Source: Isoetes engelmannii (Eukaryota; Streptophyta; Lycopodiopsida; Isoetales; Isoetaceae). From it: a stretch of 27,486 nucleotides of DNA. Below are positions 8,520-18,079 of this stretch, piece after piece (position 1 is the first letter of the stretch; the number at the start of each line of letters is the position of its first letter). The notes below the pieces were generated by a model. That model was not told the DNA's origin, did not search any database, and worked only from the letters and a program-made list of their open reading frames with translations. Where the stretch lies: contig JAANSK020078909.1 of the NCBI GenBank assembly GCA_011763485.2, positions 1 to 27,486 on the forward strand. The letters are read 5' to 3'. The translations under genes and the position numbers were made by a program.

Positions 8520-10325
8520 TTGGGATGCGAGAAGGCAGCGGAGCGGCAATTGGTAGCGAATATGAGGAGTTTGCTGGAGTCCCCTTCGATTGGCAGGTAT
8601 GTTGATTGCTCTTCATCCCAATTCAATTCTGAGACACCAGTAGATTGTGTGATGGAGACCTTGGTTCCTTCAAGCATGCTGCCCCATGAAACCGGGTCTG
8701 TGGTTCCCTCCAGTCCCGCAATTGGGGAGGGTTTGGTTGGAAGGGAAGAGCCTGTTCATAAGGGGCTGGATTCTGTGGATGTGGGAATGCAGGGGGTTGT
8801 GTCTTCACCACCTGGGGTGAGACTGGATGCATTCCAAGGAGCCAGAACGGTCTCTGCTGCACCCCCAGCATGGAACAGTAATGACAGGGTGGCTCCCCTT
8901 ACTCGTCCTGGCTTCTCGGATTGGATTAAGCGCAAAGCCCCTGATCAGAAGAGTGCTCGTGTGGAAGAAGCTTTGAGATTTGTGGATGCACATCATTCCG
9001 AGGATCTGCAGGCAGTGCTCCCAGCCAATCCTTGGACAGACATTGATCATGCTCGACATGTGCAGACTATAGAGAATCTTGTCTCCTTTGCGGTGCTGGG
9101 TTATTTCATTGGGATCGTATTGGATACATGGTTTTACTTCCTGGCTCTTGGGACATCTGAAGCGGATTGGCTTGCCCAGGTACCAGTCTTTAAAGTTTTT
9201 GCCAAATAATTTTTTTCTCGTTATGTTTGAGGCTGTCTTCAGTGCGCCAGTTGATTAGTTGTGGGGTTGATACATTGGGTGAGGTTTAGGTGTTATATCA
9301 GTTTTATACTCCAGCTATGTCTACAAGCTCTTTAACTGCTGTTAAAATTCCGTGTTGGTTCCAAATCTTGTATCTTCCTCCGGATATGATGATTCCGAAT
9401 TTCCTGATTTCAATGGCCAATGGCTTGGGGGTGCACCTGGCTCATTCCATTGTGCAGGTCCCGAAGATATGTGTTGTTTTGCCTGCGTTGCAGCCTCTGC
9501 CTACCTCTATACCTATGCGCAGTGGTTCATGGCATTTTCTTTTCCGGCTGCGGCTTCTGAATGGTTCTGAAATTCAGCGCATGTTCCCATCCATTGACCT
9601 TCCTTGTGATCCTGATAGTGCTCAAGCCGCAGCGGGGCTTATCATGGTCGTATAGGGCATCCTGCAGATGAGGCAGTTGGTGGTTGTGCAGGGCAGCCTG
9701 TGGATGAAGCAGTTGGTGGCCCCGAAGCTGCAGTGGGTGGTGCGGGGAGCGATGGTGCTGTGCGTCCTGGTAGGGGAGCTGCTGGCCGCCCCTTCTATGG
9801 CAGATTTGGCTTTTGGTAGAGGTGGGGGGTCGTGGTGGAGGAGCCACGGGTGAGGGGCTTGGTACTGGGCCGCATCATGGTGGTTGCATTAGGCAGGAGG
9901 GTATTGTTGAGGATCGCTCACATGGCAGGCAGAAGGGCATTGTTGGGGATGGCCCTCATGGTAGGATGGAGGGTGTTGGTAGCAGTATGCAGGAGGATGG
10001 TGTTGGGGATGGCCCTCATGAAAGACAGGATGGCATTGAGGGCATTGTTGGGCCGGTTCATGTAGCATCTGTATGTTGGGATGATAAGACCAACCATATT
10101 GCGGTGACCAACCCTTTGGCTGCTGGTTTCGGCTTTGAGGGGGATGAGGCAGAGAAGGGTTTCTCGCCTCGAAGGGGTGCCAAGCAGGAAACCGTGGCTT
10201 GCCAGGCTTCCCGGTTGGTGAGCTGGGCGGACAAGGTTGATCACATCCCTGTGATCAATCCTCTGGCGTTAGATGATGATCCTATGGGTAGGGAGATTGG
10301 TATCAGACCCTTCTCTCTAGGATGA
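8520..10325 (+). pseudogene. L1-type LINE ORF1 (nucleic-acid-binding protein), frameshifted
   Basis: The coding signal runs through three successive frames: 8520-9209 (229 codons), about 9290-9655, and 9813-10325. At least two frameshifts and an in-frame stop have broken it. The pattern 'TAVKIPCWFQILYLPPDMMIPNFL' resembles the 'vPvWvqlpgLP' core of the DUF4283-type domain common in plant L1 ORF1 proteins. It is followed by a Gly/Arg-rich segment (VEVGGRGGG) and a short minisatellite coding for GDGPHGR/GDGPHER units. No CCHC zinc knuckle is visible. The last frame ends at 10325 on a TGA that overlaps the ORF2 start as ATGA. Identity is inferred mainly from its position before an L1 endonuclease. 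Antisense frames over this region are shadows. Confidence 0.6.
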
Positions 10326-11327
10326 ATAGGTCCATCTTGAGCTGGAATGTGCAGGGGGTGCGGTCCTCTAACAGCAAGAGGGCCCGTGTTTCTTTGGCAC
10401 TTCGCCAGTTGCGTTCCGACATTGTTTGCATGAATGAACATAAGTGTCACAGGGGTGATATGTCGCGCTTGATGGATATGGTTGGTAGACAGTTTTCATC
10501 TGTTGCTTCTTCTTCTGGACGGTCTAGTGGGGGTACTCTCATTGCCTGGAAGATGGATGTGCATGTCACATACTCTGCAGCGGATAAGTTTGGTCGGTGG
10601 GCTATAATCAAGTGGCTAGAAGGAGGACAAGAATGGGGCATTGTTAATGTGTATGCCCCAAACCAGTCTTCTCGGCGTGGTGCTTTGTGGGCCACCATCA
10701 GGAATAAGTTACGGAACCTTGGGGGTTTGCAAGTAGATTGGTTGTTGTTAGGGAATTTTAATATGGTGGAAAGAGTGGAGGACCGCTCTGGTTCGGGGAC
10801 GCAAGTGGTGCAAGGCTTTGAGAGGGACCAGTGGTCTAGTTTGTTGCAGGACTTGGCCATGGTTGAAGTACCTGGAGAATTGTCCTTCACTTATTGTAAT
10901 AGACAGATTGGAACATGTCGTGCGTATGCCAGGCATGATAGGTGTTATGCTTCTTCTTGTGCTTTGGATGGAGTGCCTTCTCTGCGTAGGAGCAATATTC
11001 TGTCCACCTCTATTTCTGATCACTATCCTCAGATGGTGTCCAGGCAGGGTGTTGTTGCCTCTAGGCCCTCTCGGACGGTGTTCCATTTGAACATACGGCT
11101 TCTGGCTGATGAGGAATTTTCGGCTAGGTGCCAGGAATTGTGGCTTGATACTTTCTCGTCCATGAGCGGTATGTCGGACATGGTGACAGCATTGGCCAGG
11201 GTGAAGCGGTTTGCTAAGGTTTTTGGTAGGCAACGGGTGCAGCAGGAGCGGCAAGCTCTTCACCATCTCTATCAGGAGTTGGAGCAGATTCGGGCACGAC
11301 CTTCTGATGGTGTCCATGAGAATGAGG
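10322..11327 (+). CDS. L1-type LINE ORF2, endonuclease domain (truncated)
   Basis: The frame starts at the ATG of the ATGA overlap and gives a clean apurinic/apyrimidinic-like endonuclease of the exonuclease-endonuclease-phosphatase fold. In order: 'LSWNVQGV' (Asn), 'CMNEHKC' (Glu), 'NVYAPN' (Tyr/Asn), 'LLGNFNMV', 'RHDRCY' and 'SISDHYP' (Asp-His). This nicks target DNA for target-primed reverse transcription. The usual GDFN motif reads GNFN here (residue 145, Asp to Asn), which should impair catalysis. About 335 codons are LINE-derived. The reverse transcriptase domain is absent because the frame runs into the end of a Copia-type LTR at about 11328. Part of the ORF2 C-terminus reappears downstream at 14519-14880. 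Confidence 0.85.
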
Positions 11328-11997
11328 TGTTGCAGATAATTTGCTGCAATTCAGAGTCTGGGATTCGAACCCAATATGAACCAATACTCAACCTCTTTAC
11401 TCCTAAGACAGCAACACCAACGCACCACTTCAACCTGCTGGATTCTTCACAGTTTAATCTCTGCGTACAATCAAACTGTTGGGCTCTTCTATGGCAGGGT
11501 TTATCAATAACAATCTCCACCTATACTGCAACGACGGATTCACAACATCTATTGCAGAACTGATTCTAATCCCTGGATCTGCGGTTCCCCTGTATCCAAA
11601 ACTTCCACTCTGTCGCAGCTGCCACAGATGCGCTTGCTGGATCCTTCACGATAACCACTCCCTTCTGATTCTCTGCCTTGTACTCCCGCTGGATTGGCCA
11701 CAGCGACCTGCAACCAGTCTCCCAGTCTCCGCCCACGATCTCCTTTCTCTCTGTTCGTTTTTTCCACCTGCGAATTTCTCTGTCAATTTTTCTGCACCTG
11801 TCTCCTATTCCTCTCAACTGTCAGTTCGCTTTCTCTCCATTCCTTTTCTATCTCACCAAAGCCGTTACCCTTTTCTCTTTTCTACTAACAAATCCCTTCT
11901 TTAGTTTTCCACGTGTAAGGACATGTCTTGTTATGATTTTGCCACCTGTCAATTTATGAAATATGGTATGACCAACATATATCCGATAATTTTAACA
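11328..11997 (-). repeat. Copia 3' LTR (about 670 bp)
   Basis: On the plus strand it begins 'tgttgcagataat' and ends 'gataattttaaca', giving the TG...CA ends and short terminal inverted repeat (TGTT/AACA) expected of an LTR. The polypurine tract abuts it at 11998, and the left edge coincides with the end of LINE coding similarity. A B-box-like 'gggttcgaatccc' lies on the minus strand near its left edge. Confidence 0.65.
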
Positions 11998-12010
11998 CTC
12001 CCCCTTCATG
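11998..12010 (-). other. Polypurine tract of the Copia fossil
   Basis: The minus strand reads 'catgaagggggag' immediately before the LTR, the typical plus-strand primer site of plant Copia elements. Confidence 0.7.
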
Positions 12011-12014
12011 CCAT

Positions 12015-13440
12015 ATTTCCATTTTTTTCATCCATACATTTTTCCTTTGATACCAATAGCACTCCGGAACTGTGTGTGTTTACTTTCCCCTGATGCCTTT
12101 GTCAAAATATCTGCCTCCTGTTTACCAGTAGGAATATATTGCAAATCAATCTCCCCTTCTGCTACTTTTTTTTTTCTAATGAAGTGACAATGAAGGTTAA
12201 TGTGCTACGTTCTTGAATGCAATACTCGATTCTTGGCTATGGCTATACAACTTTTGTTATCACAATACAGTTTGGTTGCCCCTGTTTGTTTTTCCCCAAG
12301 TTCACTCAACAATCTCCTTAGCTATATTATTTCTCTGCTTGCTGATGATGCAGATATGTACTCCGATTCAGCACTTGACATTGTTGTACAATTTCGCTTC
12401 TTACTACACCATGAAACCACTGTGTTATTCATTTTGCACAAGTATCCTGTTGTGGACTTCCGTTCATCTAAATCTCCAGCCCAATCTGCATCTGCATAAC
12501 CACACAATTCTACAAAACCTGCTATCTCAGGATTTACATTACTTTTAGCATAACAAATTCCTAAACCCATTGTGCCCTTCAAGTACCTGAGAACTCTTTT
12601 TGCGGCAACCCAATGCGACCATCCTGGATTATTCAAATACCTGCTTAAAAAATTCACCGCAAATGCAATATATGGTCTTGTGGCATTGGCAATATAAAGT
12701 AGACTTCCAACGAGTTCTCTATACAGAAGTTTTTTCATTTGCTTCTTTTCCTCTTCAGTGCTAGGACACATGTTTTTACAAATTCTATTATTGACCACCA
12801 ATGGCGTAGGAACTGGTTTACACCCTGCCATAGAAAACCTATCGAGCATCTTCTTAATGTACTGTTCCTGAGTCAATACAAGTGTTCCAACCTTCTTATT
12901 TCTAGTGACCTCCATGCCCAAAAGTTTCTTTAAACTACCAAGGTCACTCATTTCAAATCTTCTTTCAGGATGGCTTTGCATTCATCCACAAACATTCTAT
13001 CGCTCGTACACATTATGCAATCATCCACATATAAAGCGATAATGCAAACCTTATCACCTACTCTTCTTATATACAAATTTCCTTCACTCTCTAATTTTTC
13101 AAACCCTTGAGATAATAAATAAGTATTCATACATACGTATCACTATCGGGCTACTTGCATGAGTCCATATACCGCCTTTTTCAACTTGCATACTTTATTT
13201 CCTTGTATCTCAAATCCAACTGGTTGCTCCATGTATATCTCCTCCTCTAAATCTCCATTCAGAAATGCTGTTTTAACGTTCATATGATCGAGATCGAGAT
13301 CGAGATCATGCTCAACTGCAAGGGATATTAGAGCTCTCAAACTAGTTAGTTTAACAATTGGTGAGAATGTATCATGATCATCTATATAGATCATGATCCC
13401 TGCAATATCAATTTTACCACATGGTAGAAATCCCACTCAA
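12015..13440 (-). pseudogene. Copia pol remnant: reverse transcriptase and RNase H
   Basis: Minus-strand pieces give 'DVKTAFLNGDLEE'-type sequence (here NVKTAFLNGDLEEE), 'CIIALYVDDCIM' (YVDD active site), 'SDLGSLKKLLGMEV', 'LLYIANATRPYIAFAV', 'GYADADWAGD', 'RKSTTGYL' and, near the end, 'LQYIPTGKQEADILTK'. This is the order and wording of Copia reverse transcriptase followed by RNase H. It is a fossil with several breaks. The integrase and upstream parts are missing. Confidence 0.9.
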
Positions 13441-13833
13441 AATGTCGATAGAAACCGGACTCTAGACATCAAAAACTTCAGATGCTCGCCAGATCTGACA
13501 AAATTTGTTACTACAAACATGAGATCTCAATAATGACTCTAGATTCGACACTCTCCGCAACTGCTGATGCAGATCCAATGCGTCAAACACATCCAATGTG
13601 TCAAAATGATATGTCCGACCAAATTTTCACCAAACTCCAATGTAGACCTGTTCTATACCAATTTTTGCAAACAAATTGCAAGATATTCCCAACAACTTTT
13701 GTGATCCTAATGAATCTTGGCTTGTTGAAAGCTAACATGAGTGTTTTAGCTTGTCAATTTTCAGCAATAAGCACTCAATCCTTGCAAACTTTTATCAAGG
13801 TGAATTAGATCTTAACTCCCAGCCATGTCTGAA
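13441..13833. other. Non-coding sequence between the Copia pol remnant and the PBS-like site
   Basis: No gag or integrase similarity is visible. It contains 'caatgcgtcaaacacatccaatgtgtcaaa', a short internal repeat. It may be leader sequence of the fossil left after loss of its central part. Confidence 0.4.
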
Positions 13834-13844
13834 CTCTGATACCA
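13834..13844 (-). other. Primer binding site-like sequence
   Basis: The minus strand reads 'tggtatcagag', complementary to the 3' end of initiator tRNA-Met, as in most plant Copia elements, directly after a 'ca' that could end a 5' LTR. The sequence that would be that LTR (from 13845 rightward, 'tgaagacattg') does not match the 3' LTR at 11328-11997. Confidence 0.55.
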
Positions 13845-14043
13845 TGAAGACATTGTAATGTATCATGGTGGAAGAAAGATATAGAATATGAGCGCCCAAG
13901 AGAAACTGCTATCTCTAGGAAAACAGACTAACTACATATAGGCGTGACTATAGCTTGTATATGAATGCCATGTAGCAACAGGTGTGCAGAGTGCCAAGTC
14001 AGCAGTGTGTTGCCATCATAGACTTCAGCATAATGTACCATTG

Positions 14044-14087
14044 TTCTCGACTGTGGATAAGAGAATTCTCGACTGTGGATAAGAGAA
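14044..14087. repeat. 22-bp tandem duplication
   Basis: The unit beginning 'ttctcgactgtgg' and ending 'aagagaa' occurs at 14044-14065 and 14066-14087 without mismatch. Confidence 0.85.
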
Positions 14088-14518
14088 TTCGAGATAGATA
14101 AACTGCAGTAGGGATTTCATGTATTAGGGATTGGTACTTTCGAGGAATACAACACTCTTGGGAGTCATTTCAAAGGGAGTTTAATTTAAGAACAAGGGAC
14201 TAAAGGGTTTGGGATTTGGTTGTTGCTCATATACCTTTGTTCGCTTGTCCTCAAATTGGTGGTTTTTGCTTACCATGTAAGAATCTTGATAGAAAACATT
14301 TTGGTTCAAAGGTGTACAGGACATTGCAACGAAGGGATATTTACCCCTCTCGTTGCAATGGGGTATAACTTTAGAAGAAAACAGGTGGTTCAGGTGTGGA
14401 AATAGGTCTAGAGGAATCACTTGCCCCAAAAATGTCTACATTTATTATGGTAGATTTTACATAGGGTGGTCAGAGTTAACACCGTTGTTAGCGAATTCAA
14501 GCACGATATTTATCAATC

Positions 14519-14880
14519 TGTCCAATGTTTGGCCAGACGGAGGAGGCGATTGAGCACTGTTTCATCCAGTGTAGGGAAATTCAGGCAGTTGGCATAAATT
14601 GAGGGATATATATTAGAAGCATCATTGTCAGAGAAGGAAATTTGTGCTAGGTCTGAATCCATCATCATGGCAATTTAACAAGAAAATTGCATTGAACTTG
14701 TGTAAAGGATGGGCGGTATGGCTAATATGGAAAAGACAGAGAAAAATGGAGTTTTCTCAAGAATACAGTGATCCAGCCATGTTGTGGTCGTCTCTGAAAG
14801 TCGTCTCTGAAAATCAAGATACGGCAATATCTTGCAACATTTGAACATGAGGAGTGGGTGTCTCACGCCTACGAAACTTT
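14519..14880 (+). pseudogene. LINE ORF2 C-terminal remnant (zf-RVT-like)
   Basis: 'CPMFGQTEEAIEHCFIQC' at 14519 onward follows the zf-RVT pattern at the end of plant L1 ORF2 (CPxC...E...H.F..C), with the second cysteine replaced by Phe. Then, after a short interruption, comes 'CKGWAVWLIWKRQRKMEF', the Trp-rich 'a.W.iWk.RN...F' segment that normally follows. It is on the same strand as the endonuclease piece ending at 11327, so it may be the other end of that LINE with the reverse transcriptase lost. This is not proven. The preceding 14160-14518 may be earlier ORF2 sequence in broken frames. Confidence 0.55.
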
Positions 14881-15887
14881 TTTATCCAACTTGTAATTAT
14901 TCGGTTGTGTAGGTACATGATATCGCTTGGCATACACATATAAACTTTATTTTCCAGATAATATATTGATCCTTAGAATTATTGTGCTTAATTATGATAT
15001 CCTTTAGTTCCATGTGCCTTTACATCAATCCCATTCTTATTCCCTCTTCATACAAGACATTTTATCATGTTGCCTCGCGACAATTTGCAGAGGAGGAGGA
15101 GAAGGTGATGCCACTCGGCATCATCCCTTTCCCTTAGCGCATATGATGCACACGCCACTCAAACATTGCTTAGTTGTGTAATTCTTACTCAATGTCGATT
15201 CGTACAGGCCGAATCATTGCCGTCCGCGGGTATGAGTCTAGTAGGGCTGTTGGGTCCTGCCCCTAACCACCTTACATTGAATGCGACTCTGGGCGGTCTC
15301 GAACTAAAGATATATTTGTTCTAAGACTAGTGTGTTACCACTAGACCAAATATCCAGACACTCTTGCTATGATGATTATTGCAACCATGGAGATTTTGTT
15401 GACCCTCCACCATTTGGATGTTTCTAAATGGCACAATCCATGCTTTAGAGCTTGTTGCTTATCGAATGCTCTATTCTTAGTTGTGTTTTGGATTTTCCAC
15501 ATAATTGGCACAGTTTTTGGCAAGTTAGAATACAAAACCCCACAAGTACATTCTATTTGGCAAGTTACAGTACAAAAACCCACAAGCACATTCTATTCTA
15601 TAAAAAGCTAAGACAAATCGGCGGCTTATAATGGGCTTGACGAGCAAGTCATCTGGAACTGGTCAAGGCAGGACTCTTTACGAGAGCGAGTAACATTTGC
15701 GTGCTAGTCAAGAATGTGGAGCACCAGAAGTTCAAAGACGGAAGACATATAGAGGCATATGTAACATTTTGTCAAAAGGAGATACCCACGTTGGCCTTGT
15801 TTGAAAATGACTACAATACATCAAGGGGCCTAGGATGATAAATCATATAGTGCAAATGGACAAAAAAAAGGTTGTGACTCCACACCC
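14685..15887. repeat. Direct repeat unit, copy 1 (1.2 kb)
   Basis: It matches 16881-18079 in the same orientation, from 'aattgcattgaac' to 'gactccacaccc'. The unit holds the LINE ORF2 tail, a tRNA-derived SINE on the minus strand, and about 500 bp of unrecognised sequence. Copy 1 has about 70 bp near 15183-15253 that copy 2 lacks. Divergence is clear in the first 200 bp, but the last 385 bp or so show about one difference. Confidence 0.95.
15062..15357 (-). mobile_element. tRNA-derived SINE, copy 1
   Basis: On the minus strand an A box 'tggtctagtgg' (15338-15348) is followed about 33 bases later by a B box 'agttcgagacc' (15295-15305). This is the internal RNA polymerase III promoter of a tRNA-derived SINE. 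The head begins near 15357. The body continues left through 'gcctgtacgaatcgacattg' to a GAG/CTC-rich part near 15090-15105. The 3' end near 15062 is a guess because no poly-A tail was seen. Confidence 0.6.
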
Positions 15888-16271
15888 AATAGCCCAATAG
15901 ACCTCCAGAGATCCAATAGCCCAATGCAGTTCCAAGTACCATACCCGGAATAACATCCATCTCATGCCATCGTCGGAAAAGAGGAACAAAACCCCGGCGG
16001 GACAAAGGAGGGCAGTGCAGAGAGAATTTTGCAAGGGAATTTTTAATTTCCTTGGTCGTCGGATCCGAAAATAAAGGATCCGATGGCCGGAATTAAAACT
16101 AGCTGACGTGGCTGGGCACGTGGACAGACAAGCTAGAATCGCGGGAATTGGGTCACCTCGGGTTAGGCAACCCTATTAAATAAATGACTAGAACGCACCA
16201 TTGGACAAAGAAATAAATAAATGACTAGAAAAGTCTCAAAGCAGATTTGGTCCTGGGTATTAAAAAACCTG
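15888..16271. other. Sequence between the duplicated units, left part
   Basis: No gene seen. 'cccaatagccca' repeats near 15884 and 15914, 'ggatccga' occurs twice near 16060-16083, and 'aaataaataaatgactagaa' occurs in variant form twice near 16178 and 16213. Confidence 0.5.
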
Positions 16272-16400
16272 AACCTGAATATGATCTTGGGTCTTGGAGA
16301 AGATCCAATCCAGATTTGATTCAACCTGAATATGATGTTGGGTCTTAGAGAAGATCCAACCCAGATTTGCAAACCTGAATATGATGTTGGGTCTTATTGA
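16272..16400. repeat. Tandem repeat, about 50-bp period, 2.5 units
   Basis: Units starting 'aacctgaatatgat' begin at 16272, 16323 and 16372 and continue 'ttgggtctt...agaagatccaa'. The first two are full length (51 and 49 bases) and the third is partial. Confidence 0.85.
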
Positions 16401-16737
16401 TCCTGGGTTAGCCTGATAAAAAGCCAACGAGCTAGCCAATAGATCCTCGACTCAAATTAAATCAGAAGGCAAATATGCGAAATGATCCCTCCAAGATTGA
16501 TGAGCAGGTCCAATGGTCACACGAATAGTCAAGCAATGCAAAAAGAGCAGGGATAATTAGTTGAAAAGTGAAGAAAATCAGTTTATCCCAGAGACACTAA
16601 GAAATGATCTTCCAAACCCAACTGTAACAAACTGCAACAAATCTTATAACTGTGACAAAAACTAGCGATGAACAGATCCGAAACTTTGCATTGAACCTCA
16701 GCTCCTGATCTAAATCATGCGAAATGATCCCTTCATA

Positions 16738-16805
16738 CATGTAGATTGCCTTCATACACGCACCCTTTCAGGCGCAAAGGTGCATGTATGAAGGCAATCT
16801 ACATG
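16738..16805. repeat. 27-bp-arm hairpin
   Basis: The left arm 16738-16764 ('catgtagattgcc...') and right arm 16779-16805 ('...ggcaatctacatg') are complementary with one mismatch around a 14-base loop. The hairpin is flanked by a near-identical direct repeat, 'gaaactttgcattgaacctc' at 16679 and its variant at 16838. No target duplication of a known transposon was recognised. Confidence 0.85.
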
Positions 16806-16880
16806 TTTCAAAGTGGACATGATTTGTGCCCTCATCGAAACTTTGCATCGAACCTCAGCTCCTGCCATCCTAGTGATCCT

Positions 16881-18079
16881 AATTGCATTGAACTCGTGTA
16901 AAGGATGGATGGTATGGCTAATATGGAAAAGACAGAGAAAAATGGTGTTTACTCAAGAATACAGTGATCTAGCCATGTTGTGACCGTCTCTGAAAATCAA
17001 GATACGACAATATCTTGCAACATTTGAACATGAGGAGTGGGTGTCTCACGCCTACGAAACTTTTTTTATCCAGCTTGTACTTATTTGGTTGTGTAGGTAC
17101 ATGATATCACTTGGCATAAACATATAAACTTTATTTTCCAGATAATATCTTGATCCTTAGAATTATTGTGCTTAATTATGATATCCTTTAATCCGTTTGT
17201 TCCATGTGCCTTCACATCAATCCCATTCTTATTCCCTCTTCATACAAGACATTGTATCATGTTGCCTCGCGACAATTTGCAGAGGAGGAGGAGAATCCCT
17301 CTTCATACAAGACATTTTATCATGTTGCCTCGCGACAATTTGCAGAGGAGGAGGAGGAGGAGGAGGTGATGCCAACATCACCCCTTTCCCTTAGGGCATA
17401 TGATGCACACACCACTCAAACAATGCTTAGTTGTGTAATTGTTGTGTCCTGCCCTCAACCACCTTACATTGAATGCGACTCTGGGCGGTCTCGAACTCGA
17501 GACATATTTGTTCTAAGACTAATGTGTTACCACTAGACCAAATATCCAGGCACTCTTGCTATGATGATTATTGCAACCATGGAGATTCTGTTGACCCTCC
17601 ACCATTTGGATGTTTCTAAATGGCACAATCCATGCTTTAGAGCTTGTGCTTACCTAATGCTCTATTCTTAGTTGTGTTTTGGATTTTCCACATAATTGGC
17701 ACAGTTTTTGGCAAGTTAGAATACAAAACCCCACAAGTACATTCTATTTGGCAAGTTACAGTACAAAAACCCACAAGCACATTCTATTCTATAAAAAGCT
17801 AAGACAAATCGGCGGCTTATAATGGGCTTGACGAGCAAGTCATCTGGAACTGGTCAAGGCAGGACTCTTTACGAGAGCGAGTAACATTTGCGTGCTAGTC
17901 AAGAATGTGGAGCACCAGAAGTTCAAAGACGGAAGACATATAGAGGCATATGTAACATTTTGTCAAAAGGAGATACCCACGTTGGCCTTGTTTGAAAATG
18001 ACTACAATACATCAAGGGGCCTAGGATGATAAATCATATAGTGCAACTGGACAAAAAAAAAGGTTGTGACTCCACACCC
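16881..18079. repeat. Direct repeat unit, copy 2 (1.2 kb)
   Basis: This is the second copy of 14685-15887. It has a longer LINE tail frame ('CKGWMVWLIWKRQRKMVF', then after one stop 'YLATFEHEEWVSHAYETFF'), an internal tandem duplication of about 54 bp (near 17236-17290 and 17292-17345, starting 'tccctcttcatacaagac') and a longer GGA run. It ends about 610 bp upstream of the SRO start codon. Confidence 0.95.
17259..17549 (-). mobile_element. tRNA-derived SINE, copy 2
   Basis: This is the same SINE as in copy 1, with A box 'tggtctagtgg' (17530-17540) and B box 'agttcgagacc' (17487-17497) on the minus strand. It lacks about 70 bp of the SINE body present in copy 1. The left limit is approximate. 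Confidence 0.6.

Larger units (their letters stand above)
11328..13844 (-). mobile_element. Ty1/Copia LTR retrotransposon fossil, incomplete
   Basis: A minus-strand element is nested in the LINE. Reading right to left, it has a PBS-like site, non-coding leader sequence, a pol remnant with reverse transcriptase and RNase H, a polypurine tract and a 3' LTR. Gag, protease and integrase are not recognisable. The element is broken in several places and is clearly not intact. The 5' LTR was not found as a copy of the 3' LTR, so its age cannot be estimated from LTR divergence. Confidence 0.8.

Noticed and set aside
10748-11317. 189-codon minus-strand frame over the LINE endonuclease
   Set aside because: The plus strand carries an ordered set of endonuclease motifs, while this frame shows none of its own.
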